Assembly (NCBI GenBank): GCA_033807775.1
Contig: CM066317.1
Location: 14,829,370-14,893,369, forward strand
Direction: 5' to 3'
DNA from: Saussurea involucrata
Taxonomy: Eukaryota > Streptophyta > Magnoliopsida > Asterales > Asteraceae
Length of the DNA stretch: 64,000 nucleotides
In this document: positions 35,360 to 46,800 of the stretch, piece after piece
How positions within the stretch are numbered: the stretch's first letter is position 1
Layout: the number at the start of each line of letters is the position of its first letter
Notes under the pieces: model-generated
The model's database searches: none
The model's input: the letters and a program-made list of their open reading frames with translations, nothing else
Told to the model about the DNA's origin: nothing
Position numbers and translations under genes: made by a program

Positions 35360-36534
35360 AAAAATCAAAAAAAAAAAAAAAAAAATTACTGTGTTTATAT
35401 TTTTATCAGTTAGAAATTTCAAGTACTGATATTTATCAGTTACAAGAAAAGTCCACCCATTTTCATTTTCATTTTTCTTCTCCTCTTTTTATTTTTCCCA
35501 TTCCCATAAAACTACTTACCTTTTTACCTCACAAAACTAACACAATCCCTTTTACCTTTCTCAATCCAAGTCACTTTCATCCTAACCGTCTAATCTTTAC
35601 CAATCCAAACTTACCTCTCATCTCACCCCTCCATTTTCCATACACACAAACACTTTTTACCCTACAAACACAACCTATTATCCCCTACACCCTTACCAAA
35701 TCACCATACTTACCCTTCACTCCTATATCTCAAGACTTATTTCTCTCCTAACTTCTCCTTGGCAAATCAATTTTTTTTCTTGCCCATTGGCCGAACCCCT
35801 CTCTCGCCCATTTGCCGAACCCTATCTCACCAAACCCTCGTCGGCCGTTAGCAATTGCCTTGCACACCTCCATCGCCGACACTGCCGAACCCCTCTCCTT
35901 CGCCGAACCTCTCCTTCCCGCACACCCTCACCGCCATCACCCTTGCCGCACACCCCCTCCCCATTTGCCGAACACCCATTCCCAAACACCCCATTCCCGA
36001 ACACCCCCCTCGCCGAACACCCATTTCCGAACACCCCCTCTTACCTCTCGGCACTCTCTCATTCCCGAACACCCCCTCTCACCTCTCGGCACTCTCTCCT
36101 TTCTCGAACACCCCCTCTCTTTTCCCGAACACCCCCATTTGCCGCACCCTCCCACCCCCCTTTGCCGCACCCTCTTGCCAAACACCCCCTTCCCGAACAC
36201 CCTCACCTCTCTCGCCGAACCTCTCCTTCGCCGGACCACTCTCTCGCCGAACACCCTCTTCTTCCCTTCGCCGGACCACTCTCTCGCCGAAGGTTGTGCC
36301 TAAATCCCAACCCTCCTAATTTTTTTTTGGTTCTAATTTTCCCACACACACTCTCTCTCCTACCTTTCCTACTCCCCATATCTTTCTCACAATTACCTAA
36401 ACACTCAACCTTTCCTACCTTTCCTTCCATCTTATTACCCATCATATCTTTCCTTACCTTTACCCTCTCTTACTTCCTATAAATACAACTCTTTCCTTCT
36501 CATTTCTTCAATATCTTCTCTTCAAATTTCTCCC
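35360..36534 (+). repeat. E spacer with C-rich CCGAACACCCC repeats
   Basis: 35360-35780 is A/C/T-rich with no gene. 35790-36300 is a degenerate repeat of CCGAACACCCC and CTCTCGCCGAAC words. All frames through it are Pro/Thr/Ser low complexity, so the open frames there (35787-36482 and others) look spurious. Confidence 0.7.
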
Positions 36535-39208
36535 ATGTCTACCTCTTCTCCCAATCCTAAACCCAAATCTTCAAAATTCACCATTCCCACATGCCATGAA
36601 GATCTTATATTCAAGTCTTGCAATCATATTGCAAGATTTGAAAATGACCCCGACTATCCCGATCACTTACCCATTTCCCACTTTCTACAACAAACTCCTT
36701 TACTCTATGCCTTCTCCAAATCTCTTCTAATGAGCAAAAAACTACTTGGTAATTTTTGGTTAACTTGCTCTGTGAATGATGGTGAACCTAAAACCATTTC
36801 TGTGTGCATTCTTTCGGACACCGGTGATCATGATCTTACCTTTGATGTGGAAGATGTACGTGCCGCTCTTCATCTTGACAGTTACGATTCGTATGCACCT
36901 TTTCCGCTTGACAAGGAACATGAAGATGTGGTACAAGCCATGAACTACACCGTCGATGCAAAGTACAAAAGTCCTGGCACTTTCCTGCACAAATACATGG
37001 GTGGGGTATGGCATTTCTTCTTCACTCATATTATTTTCTGCTTAAGTCGCAAAACTGGAGGTCATGATCAATCCCCCTCCTATATCACCAATCTTGCTCA
37101 TGCCATTATGTTTCAAAGAAAAATAGATTTTGCACGCTATTTTTTGATGAAATTGTTGAAGTTGTGACTCCTCCAAAAAGGCCACATGTTGCCTACCCCC
37201 GGTTCCTCTCCATCATCATTGAACATAAAATGGGTAAATTACTTGATCTTGATCGCAAGTCGGCAAACCCAAAGTTCACCTATGATTTTCTTGCACCTAC
37301 CATCACAAAGGCAATTCTTCAACGTCCACCAAAGGCAACTGACAATGGTCTTCTTCCAGGTATGATTTCTATCCTTAACTCTCCCAATCTACAATGGGGG
37401 GATAATCCGTACACTCCTCCTTCTCAACTGTCCGCAAATCCCTCCAATGTAGTGGACCCTCCTCCCTCTTCCCGAGTTATACCGGCGAGCACTTCAAAGA
37501 AATCTAAGGCTTCCGGTACCTCCGCACTCTCTTCCATGACTTTGCCGCGGACCAAACCTTCGGCGGCTTCCCCAGTCATAAAACCTTCTTCAAAGCGGAG
37601 GCACTCCAAATCCCCTCCTGAGTCTTCCCTGAAAAGACTTAGGATATCCTTAAGGGCCAAACCACACCGTCCAGCTATCGATTCTCAAAAATCGGGAACT
37701 GTTGAAATTGTCCCTACCGGGCCCAGGGAACCTGCTAACCTCTTAGCTAGCTCCTCCGTCTCCTCCCAACAGGTTGCGGTTGAAAATTTGGGGACCCACA
37801 CTACCCCTTCTTCTACCAACTTATTGGTGGTTGAAGATGACTTAGGTCTCTCTCCAGCCCAAGGTACTGCTTTCTCACTGCACGACCTATCACTCGATCG
37901 TTCTGCGATCGATGTTTCTGCACGACCCCCTACGGGTCCTACATGTTTACTTGACTTTCTTGTTGAAGATTCTCCAGGTAATCCTCCATCTCACTCAGCA
38001 ACTGCCACCGAAGAAGTTCAGTTGTCTTCTTCCAAAGACAACTCAATTAAGCATTCAAGCTCTAATGTTGCTGACTCATCCACCACTCTACCACTTTCTG
38101 GGGATCCTACGGACGATCCTATCCTTAACATGCTGGTGGTGTCATCATCTCCTTCATCTTCAAGGTCTTCTCCTCCTCGTCGTCCTCCACCTATTGCAGC
38201 TTCAACCACCAGATATGTAGCACACCAACTTGACTCCATCCAAGATTCCATATCAAGCTTACAATCTCAGATTCAGTCTCTCCTAGCCTCAAATGCCAGT
38301 CTCTCTCTCTCTCCATGACTGCCATGAAAGCTGCCTCAGATGCTCGTGACCAAGAAGTTCATAGGCTCCAATCTGAACTTCAAAACCAGAAGGACATCAA
38401 CTCCCAGCTCCTTAGTTCTCTTACATCTCTTCACCACAAGATGGATGCTCTTCCTGAAGATCAGGCTCGCACACTCACCACCTTTGCTGGATGGGTGAAA
38501 CGTTATTACCGACTGGGTTCCTTTGACAGACCTGGTCCTTCTGACCCATCCAAAGCGACACAAGCATATCCATCAGGTCAGGGGGAGCAAATAACTAAAC
38601 ATGCAGGTGCACTAAGTGAGGGGGAGCAATCCGAGTTCTTCAAAAAGTTCGAATGGTGCAAGCAAAAATTAATTGGAAGAACCAGCATCTCAAAGATTGT
38701 CAAAGCCAAACTTGCTACCCATAAAGAGTCAAAGGACATCTATGTGATACTCACTCGGGCTGATGACACCGTCACACCGGTAAGATTCCCTGAACTTGAT
38801 GCTTATGGTGTTTCAGAATGGTATGAAATTGAATACTGTCTTCAAGATTCTCAAAGCCCAAACCTAGCTGATATAAACATCTATCTCCGAGGACTCTTTG
38901 AAAATGTAAGTAAGATAAAGAGAGGATTTCAACAAACCGTCTTCCAAGATCTTGCTGCCAAAGGTATCATTCCTAACTCAAAGAATCTGAATCTAAAGCC
39001 TCCCTCAATCCCTAAGATGTCATCTCCTTCTGTGACCCAAAAACCATACCCAGGCATTTTCTTCAACAATGCCCAAGGTACTCAAGAATTATTTCGAACA
39101 AAAGAGACATCCATTGCTGACTCCAGCTTCCTTGAAGCCATCCTTCTCATCATCCCCGACACATTTGGAGGCACTTTCTTCCAACGTCACATCATTGCTG
39201 AACTTTAG
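36535..39208 (+). pseudogene. Element E third ORF (post-pol), two frameshifts
   Basis: Starts at ATG 36535 after TATAAATA-containing DNA (about 36478). The N-terminal 210 residues include the core FFFTHIIFCLSRKTGGHDQ, alignable with A and B. The frame breaks at a T run near 37138-37145, continues as a Ser/Pro-rich region with a helical end, shifts again near 38315, and finishes with a coiled coil (DQEVHRLQSELQNQKDIN) and a C-terminal domain to 39208. AGGGGGAGCAA, the polypurine word, is read through twice (38581 and 38620). No signal peptide or membrane segment is convincing. Function unknown. Confidence 0.78.
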
Positions 39209-39490
39209 GAAAGGAAGAAGTGATCATGTTTTCCTTTTTATATGCTTTTGATATGTACTTGTAAACTTAAGACTACTGCTCTTTCAAGTTTTCAATACAA
39301 GTACATTTTTGTTAATAGTTTGTACAATATACTTTACCATTTTTTACTTGTAAATGTCGGATACAATAATTAAAAAAAAAAGAACAAAAAGAATGGACTA
39401 TGTGAAAAGAACTCAAAAGAGTAAACAAGGGTCAAAAATGAAATGTTCAGTGTTTACTTCTCAGATTCTAAGTATGGATGTCATCCTCAA

Positions 39491-39502
39491 ATGGGGGGAG
39501 AT
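39491..39502 (+). other. Polypurine tract of E
   Basis: ATGGGGGGAGAT directly before the 3' LTR. Similar words at 38581-38590 and 38620-38629 lie inside the third ORF. Confidence 0.85.
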
Positions 39503-40560
39503 TGTTGGGACACTTAGATTTGAAGATGACCTTAATCTCTCAATTTCACAGTTCATACTTAGAATAATTTTTAGGTTCAAGCAGTTTAATTGTATAAAAA
39601 TGTTCGGTGAAGTCGAAGATCAACTGAAGAAACAAAGTAGAAGTATATCTTCAAAGCGGATTGAAGATAGACTTCTCAACCAAAGATTAAGCTGCTACTT
39701 GAAGACTTCCTAAAGTCTTAGCAGTTCACTTGAAGTTTTTGAAGACATGTTGCAAGATGAAATGTTAGGCAAGATATTTGAAGACATGTTGAAAGATGAA
39801 ATGTTAGGCAAGATATTTGAAGACATGTTACAAGATGAAATGTTAGGCAAGATCTTTGAAGAAGATAACATGTTAGGCAAAATCTTGAAGACATGTTAGG
39901 CATATCTTCGGCAAGATCTTTGAAGAAGATAACATGTTAGGCAAAATCCTTGAAGACATGTTAGGCATATCTTCGGCAAAGAAGTCTTCGGCAGGTATAT
40001 TCACTTTATCTGCAGAATATATTCAGGATATCTTGCATTGATAGAGACATCATCCGAAGATCAGAAAAAGGTTCTTTGGATTTCTTATCTCTTTCAAGAA
40101 ACTTATGCTTCAACAAACAGGTCAACGCTTGAAGACAAAAGTAAAAAGACAAAATTACTTTTCAGAAGACCTGCTTCCTATCTGCCTTCCAAGCTCTCTT
40201 TGACAAGTGTCCATTGCATTTGATGCATAAGGCACTATAAAAGGAGATCATCTTCAACCTTGCAACTCACCAATTTACAAACACTCTCAAGCTTTCAAGT
40301 GCTGGCGCATTACTCTCTCTCAGAAGTTCATTTGTTTTCTAAGTGTTTTACAACTGTTCTTATTCTCTGTGTGACTTTGTGTTAGATTGTTTAAGCAGAT
40401 TTTATCTATTTTGTTCCGCAACAATCTTTAAGTTTTCTATGTGTAATTCTTGATTTTAAATCAATAAAGAATTAAATTAAGTGAAATTTTTTGTGTATTG
40501 TATTCAACCCCCCTTCTACAATACTTGTTTACCATTGCTAATCCATAGCTGGGACCAACA
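39503..40560 (+). repeat. 3' LTR of E (1058 bp)
   Basis: Same ends as the 5' LTR. It has the three 39-base units but only two of the 64-base units, which explains most of the 65-base length difference. Confidence 0.95.
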
Positions 40561-41139
40561 GGGCCAATATTGTGCGTACCTTAAACATTCAAAATTATAC
40601 ACTGTCGGTACTGCTTTGATAGCTTTGGCTCCATATTTTGGACATTCATAACCAAGCCCCCAATATTTATTGACATTGCTTACATGTCTTGGCTTGTTCA
40701 TGAAAATTGTTTGATCAGTTTAATCTCTCAAATAAAGCTTCTTTTCCAAAACTTTGATTTTGTCCAAAAATTCTATGTTTTGAGAGGTAATATTTTTCAA
40801 AGAAAGTTCGCTCTCACTATTCTTTTTCTTTAGAATAACGTTTTCAGCTTCCAAAGAATTTGCTTTTTCCTCAATCTCCTTGAAAACACCTCGTGATGAC
40901 AATTCGGAGATCCTCTTTTTCAACTCAATGTTTTCAGTTTCCAAGATCTTTGCTTTTGCCTCAGATTTGTCAAGTTTCAAAGAACATTCAGATGTTTGAA
41001 ATTTCGGTTTTTAAAGATCTTTGAGAGACGTTCTAAGAGCACTTTCAGACATCTCAAGGCGTCGTGTGAGTTCTTCATTTTGCTTTTCTAAATGGCATAT
41101 CTTTTTTGAATCAGACCACCAATATTGAAATTCAGTCAT
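40561..41139 (-). pseudogene. gag: Element B gag, N-terminal piece (piece 1)
   Basis: Probable start ATG 41139 (MTEFQYWWSDSKKICHLEKQ), preceded by an acceptor-like TTTTACAG. Coiled-coil heptads follow, then a Cys/Tyr/Trp-rich stretch (YWGLGYECPKYGAKAIK). TAA codons at 41013-41011 and 40722-40720 interrupt the frame. It ends at the GGGCC duplication of E. The start is the first good ATG in frame, not proven. Confidence 0.72.
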
Positions 41140-43007
41140 TGTTACCTGTAAAAGATTAAAAATTGATCGTAGTCAGATACTTCGTGAGAAGTAGAATTAT
41201 GCACACACGATTAATCAGAGAAAACAATAAAATCGATTAAAGTCAGAAAAATTTTCAAAATCAAATTTTGAATAACAAATTATAAAATTTGTCGTTCAAA
41301 ACTTAATTCCGAAAAATTAATGCGGAATACTGGACTTTAAATCGGCAAACCTGCAAAAAGTAAGAAAAATATATCAGTATGAGCAAAAGCAGGTAAAATG
41401 GATAAAACGAACAAGAAATGAAAAGATACTAAAAATAGGGACTAAAAATGACAAAATACGAAACTAAAACGAAAAATACGGACTAAAAGTGTAAAACACT
41501 AGCACTTCTAAAAGATAAGGACTAAAAATGAAAAAAAATCTAAAACTTAAGACTCAAAGGACTAAAAATGAAAATTTCTAAAAATACTAAGTACAAGGAC
41601 CAAAACTGTTAAAAATCTAAACTTAAACTACAGGGGTAAAAAATGACACAAACTAAAACTCTAAACTATAAGGGCTAAAACTGCCAAACTCTAAAAGATT
41701 AACTACAGGGGTTGAAAGGGTAATAAACTCAAACTACTAAGTACAGGGACTTAATCTGCCAATTCCTAAACCTCACTAACGACTCTAACAGAGACTTAAC
41801 GGAAAAAAGGACTAACATTGTTAACAAACTAACGGACAACTAACAGAACAGTTAGTACTGTTCATCATCTCTCCAAATGACGATCTGATGGTTTCAAACT
41901 CGGTTTTCTTTGTCAAACCTCAACCAAATTCAATGATTTTTCTTGCAATGCGATCCTTAAACGAATAAAAATCGAATGGAATTAAAGTTATTTGATCATG
42001 CAACTAAGAACAATCGTGGGCAAAGTTTGAACAAACACCGACGAGCACTACGTTTTTCCGACTAGAGAGTGTTTCAGGTGAAGAAAACTTAGTTTTGTAC
42101 GACTAAGAGATCTTGTCCGACTACCAGATGTGTACGACTACCAGACCTGTACGAGAGTTGTCCGACTAGAATAGTGTACGACTAAGAGTTGTGTACGCCT
42201 AGGTCGATCGTCCGACAAGAAAATTTCAACGGTGTCCGACTAGAATAGTGTAAGTATCGTACGAGAGTTGTACGACTACAAGATCTGTGCGACTAGCAGA
42301 GTTGTACGACAGTTATGGAGATCAAGTCGGACAATATGTGTGCGACAGTTATGAACGTCCGAGAGTTATGAACTCCGGCGATATTTCCAGAAACCGGCGA
42401 TGTACAACTTTTCTCCGGCGAACACTTTTCACACTTCAAACTTACTCAAAATTCATCATTTTTCAAATCTGTAAATTGTATGTTGCTCGATTTTCAAAAC
42501 GAACAGATCTGGACTAGTTTCAGGAAGCAAATCTCAACAAAAATGTAGATCGATCACCATTTCGAAGAACACTTCACGAAGAACAGTAGTACATGTCGAT
42601 TTGCTGTTTTCTTGATGAAATTTAATCCTGAAATTTGCAAAATGATCAGAAATTCAAAACAAACAAGTCTTTGATATTGATTTAAGAAAAACAATTCTTC
42701 AATTTAGTAATCGATCATCACAGGTAAACAAAAGTCTCGATGAACATATGATATGAACTTCACTGTTCATAAAAAAATCCAAAGAAATTTATTTTGTTGT
42801 TTAAAATCAACACATATGATTTAAAAACGTTTCAAACAGCAAGACAAATCAATTTGAGAAATTGAATCAATCAAAACACAAACAAACTCCAAATTCTTGA
42901 ATATTTTTAAGAAAAATCTCAAAAACTCAAGAACATCAATTTTCTTCAAAAATTGACAAAAAAATTCTTCAATTTTGACTGATTTGTGCATAAATCGGTC
43001 TGATTAA
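41140..43007 (-). other. Leader of B, no gene
   Basis: About 1.9 kb between primer site and gag. 41395-41770 is a degenerate repeat around GGACTAAAAATGAAAA, and 42060-42350 contains about 16 GTACGACTA-family words. No ORF of note. Confidence 0.7.
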
Positions 43008-43019
43008 GCTCTGATACCA
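43008..43019 (-). other. Primer binding site of B (initiator tRNA-Met)
   Basis: TGGTATCAGAGC on the minus strand, two bases inside the 5' LTR. Confidence 0.92.
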
Positions 43020-43021
43020 CT

Positions 43022-43254
43022 TGTTATCCCAATTAACAAGTAATGAAATCAATATCTATCCAAAACTCTGCCCATCTCTCATTAACATCAAGATCAAGTA
43101 ATACAATTTAGAGAGAAACTCACAGAGAGTTTCTAAGGATATGAATATCAAAAGTGTTAGTGAAAATGAACTAAACTAGGCTATTTATACCTAGGCTCAC
43201 AATTTACAAAATAACCCCTCAACTTGAATACAACATATAAAATTGACACTAACA
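43022..43254 (-). repeat. 5' LTR of B (233 bp)
   Basis: TGTTATCCC to ACTAACA in window orientation, flanked by CTAAT. A TATAAATA box lies at 43189-43182 on the minus strand, embedded in a CTAGG/CCTAG inverted repeat. Confidence 0.95.
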
Positions 43255-43685
43255 CTAATGTATTTCAATCCCTAGGTGTAGATCGAGAGATAAAACCTAC
43301 GGGTCTTAAAATAAAACCCGTTACTGCTTGAGAAACAATAACAGTGACTTTTACAAACTAGGGTTCATAGAAATAATCGGCAATAATCATTGTTTGGGTA
43401 TTCGTTCATCAGTAGTATTTCCATAGGAAATCCAACCCTCAACCTTTCCTTTATCAAGAGTCTTTCTAAAAACCTTCCGTTAATCGATTATCGTTCTTAT
43501 TTACTTTTTAAAACAAGTTTCATACCAACAACTCAAAATTACGATCGTTCAGTTAATAGCAATTGTAGTCATTGTGATACTTAGTTCCTAGTTCCTTGTG
43601 TTCGATACTCGTACTTTCAGTACTATTACTTGATTCGACCCGTACACTTGCGGTTAGATTTAGGAGGGTGTAAACCCGCCTATCA
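43255..43685 (+). repeat. 5' LTR of C, second part
   Basis: Resumes after the second CTAAT (43255-43259) and ends CGCCTATCA at 43685. Bases 43279-43685 match the 3' LTR remnant at 48990-49391 closely, with a few substitutions and small indels. Confidence 0.9.
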
Positions 43686-43691
43686 AGTTTT

Positions 43692-43709
43692 TGGCGCCGT
43701 TGCCGGGGA
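43692..43709 (+). other. Primer binding site of C (tRNA-Asp)
   Basis: TGGCGCCGTTGCCGGGGA, six bases after the LTR end. Its first 17 bases match the complement of the 3' end of plant tRNA-Asp(GUC). The same site occurs in F and G. Confidence 0.9.
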
Positions 43710-43849
43710 ACTAGTTGCAACTGATAGCACTACCAGCTATAAGCGCTATTACATTGAACATTTTTTTTATTTTTGTTATTTTATTTCATCACTTTCAGTT
43801 TTTGGATTGCTAATTTTGTTTACTTTCCATTTCAGGTACTAACTGGTTT

Positions 43850-46800
43850 ATGCCAAGGAAAACCCGTGGAGAGAAAATCGAACCAATCGATCCGGAGATT
43901 GAAAGAACCGCCTGTCGATTACGCAAAGAATCAAAATCAAAAAAACATATCAAGATCGAGATGGCTGACGAGGGACCTCCTCGCAATGATCCACCTCCAC
44001 CACCTCCGGAAAGACGTCCTATGCGATCGTTTGCCGATCCGAACGTGGCAACCGCACGCATAGGCATTCAAGCGCCCACTACTGGGGCGAACTATTTTGA
44101 CATCAATCCGAGTACCATCGTGATGGTACAGCAGAACCAGTTTGGAGGAACACCAACGGAAGACCCTCATGCACATCTTCGTGCATTTGAGAGGATTTGC
44201 AACACGTTCAAGTTAAATGGGGTGAACGAGGATGCCATCAAACTGAGACTGTTTAGCTTTTCACTCAAAGGCAGAGCCATAACTTGGACAGAAAGTATCC
44301 AACCAGACTCGATCACCACCTGGACACAGCTGAAAGCTGGTTTTCTCCAGAAGTTCTTTCCACCAAGCAGAACTGCACAACTTATGGCTGAAATCACCCA
44401 TTTTGCTCAATGGGATCAAGAGACGTTGTATGAAGCTTGGGAGAGGTACAAGGAGATGATCAAGAAATGCCCTCATCATGGGTTACAAGGTTGGGTCATA
44501 ATCCAAACGTTCTTCAGTGGACTTCACTCGCAGTTCAAAAACGACATCACAGCTGTAGCGGGTGGAGCCCTAATGGATATGTCTTATGAGGGAGCATGCG
44601 AGTTGATCGATAATCTGGACGAACATAGTTTTCCTACTCCAATATCAGTCGTTAGAAGAGTTGCGAGTGTGAAAGAGAATGACGAGCTGAAAGCCATAAA
44701 AGCTCAACTGAACGCACTCACGAGTCAATTGAAGGGATCTTCTCTTCAATCCGCATTTATGATGGACGAGGGTATGCCGGATATGGCACCACCCATGAAC
44801 GAGCCGGAGCAAGTTCAATTTATGCAAAATCAGAACAGCCGGCCACGGAACGATCCGTTCTCAAACACATACAATGAGGGTTGGAAGAAGCACCCAAATT
44901 TCTCATGGAGTCAACCGCAAGGGCAGCAACCCATGGCCCAACAACAGCAGCAGCACTACGGTAATAACTCCAACTTTTCTAATTCCTCTAGTACTAACAA
45001 TGTTTATCGTCCTCCAGGTTACAATCAACGGAAATACGATGAAGGGCAATCCGGAGAGAAGAAGTCGGGGCTGGAAGACATGATGATGAAGTTCGTGTCT
45101 AAAATGGACAGCACGGTTGAGGGATTAGCCGATACAGTCAACACGGTCAAGGCGGCTACTGATCAGAATACAACATCTATAAAGATTCTTGAAAGGCAAG
45201 TGGGGCAAATTTCTGAGGCCCTATAAAACCGAGCTCCCGGAACCTTTCCGAGTCAAACCAAAAGGAAAACACGGGAAGATTGCAAGGCCATTCATCTGAG
45301 GAGTGGCAAGGAGCTGATTAGAGATCCGACCCGAGAATCATCGAAGGAAACCGAGTCCAAAAGGCAAGATGTTGAGATCATCGATATGGATGAATTGGAA
45401 GCCGAGGAGGATATTGTGATTGAGGAAAACTCGAAGAGTGAAGAAAAGAAGCAAGAGCGGCCTACCATTCCAAAGCAACCACCGATCAAGCCGGCAGCAC
45501 CAAGAGTGCCCTATCCGAGCAGGCTTAAATCGCATAAGGATGATGTTAATTTTTCCAAATTTCTTGAAGTATTTAAAAAGTTACATATTAACATTCCTTT
45601 TGGAGATGCTTTGGCACAAATGCCGTCATATGTGAAGTTCTTGAAAGATATCCTTTCTAACAAAAGGAAGATTGAGGAGCATGCAACAGTTGCACTTACT
45701 GAAGAGTGCAGCGCAATCATCCAACATAAGCTTCCCCCGAAGCTTAAGGATCCAGGGAGTTTTACTATCCCTGTTCATATAGGCAATTCTGAATTTAGTA
45801 AGGCTTTGTGTGATCTTGGAGCAAGTATTAATCTAATGCCATTGTCTGTTTTCAGGAAACTCGGGCTTGGAGAGGTATAACCGACCAGTGTGACACTGCA
45901 GCTTGCTGACAGATCCATCAAGTACCCGTATGGTGTAATTGAAGATGTGCTGGTCAAGGTGGACAAGTTTTATCTCACAGTCGACTTCGTGATCCTCGAC
46001 ATGGATGAGGATAAAGAGATACCATTGATTATGGGTCGACCGTTCTTAGCCACGGGAGGAGCACTTATCGACATGAAAGGAGGAAAGCTCACATTGAGAG
46101 TGGGTGACGAAGAAGCTGTCTTCAATGTTTTCCGTGCAGCCAAGCAAAGCATGGGACCGAACGAATGCTACCGGGTATATGTGATGGACTCCTTGATGAG
46201 AGAAACATGTAGCATGCAAGTTTCCGGCGATCAACTGAATAATGTGTTGATGGGTATCGATGATGATCCGAAAAGCGAGAGTGTGATGCAATTAAATGCA
46301 CCACCATCATACAAAGGCCCGAGAAGACCGGTCATTGAAGACTTGGGAGAACCAATTCCCAAGTCCGAACCTTCATCGAAGATACCACCAAAGCTCGAGC
46401 TCAAACCGCTGCCCGATCATCTTGAGTATGCATACTTGGGAGAAAAAGACACGTTTCCGGTAATCATATCGTCTAAGTTGAATTCTGAGAAGAAAGAGAA
46501 GTTACTAAGAGTTTTGAGAGAGCATCAAACTGCGATTGGATGGACGATAGCTGATCTCAAGGGTTTAAGCCCAACATTTTGCTCGCACCGCATCAATCTT
46601 GAAGAAGGGCATAGACCGGTAGTTCAACATCAACGTCGGCTCAACCCGAATATGAAAGAAGTGGTCCGAAAGGAGGTTCTAAAACTTCTTGATGCTGGAA
46701 TTATATATCCGGTTCCGGATAGTCCATGGGTGAGCCCGATCCAAGTAGTGCCAAAGAAGGGTGGTATAACCGTTGTTCAGAACAACAATAATGTGTTGAT

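Larger units (their letters stand above)
33158..40560 (+). mobile_element. Element E: Sirevirus-type copia retrotransposon, internally deleted
   Basis: TSD GGGCC at 33153-33157 and 40561-40565. LTRs of 1123 and 1058 bp, TGTTGGGACAC to GGGACCAACA. The internal region is only 5.2 kb: primer site, then a jump into the RT palm, RNase H, a spacer, a third ORF and a polypurine tract. Gag, protease, integrase and the first part of RT are missing. It could move only with proteins supplied in trans. Confidence 0.95.
10285..43254 (-). mobile_element. Element B: Ty1/copia Sirevirus-type retrotransposon, split by E, F and G
   Basis: TSD CTAAT flanks both ends (10280-10284, 43255-43259). The LTRs are 233 bp, TGTTATCCC to ACTAACA, with three substitutions and no indels. 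Minus-strand order: 5' LTR, tRNA-Met primer site, long leader, coiled-coil gag in four pieces, protease-integrase-RT-RNase H, a motif-rich spacer, a third ORF, polypurine tract, 3' LTR. Removing E, F and G leaves about 13.7 kb. Ten or so stops and frameshifts are spread over the three coding regions. The insertion lies in the 5' LTR of C. Confidence 0.95.

Noticed and set aside
35787..36482. 231-residue Pro-rich open frame in E
   Set aside because: It follows the CCGAACACCCC repeat, and other frames over the same DNA are equally open; low-complexity artefact.
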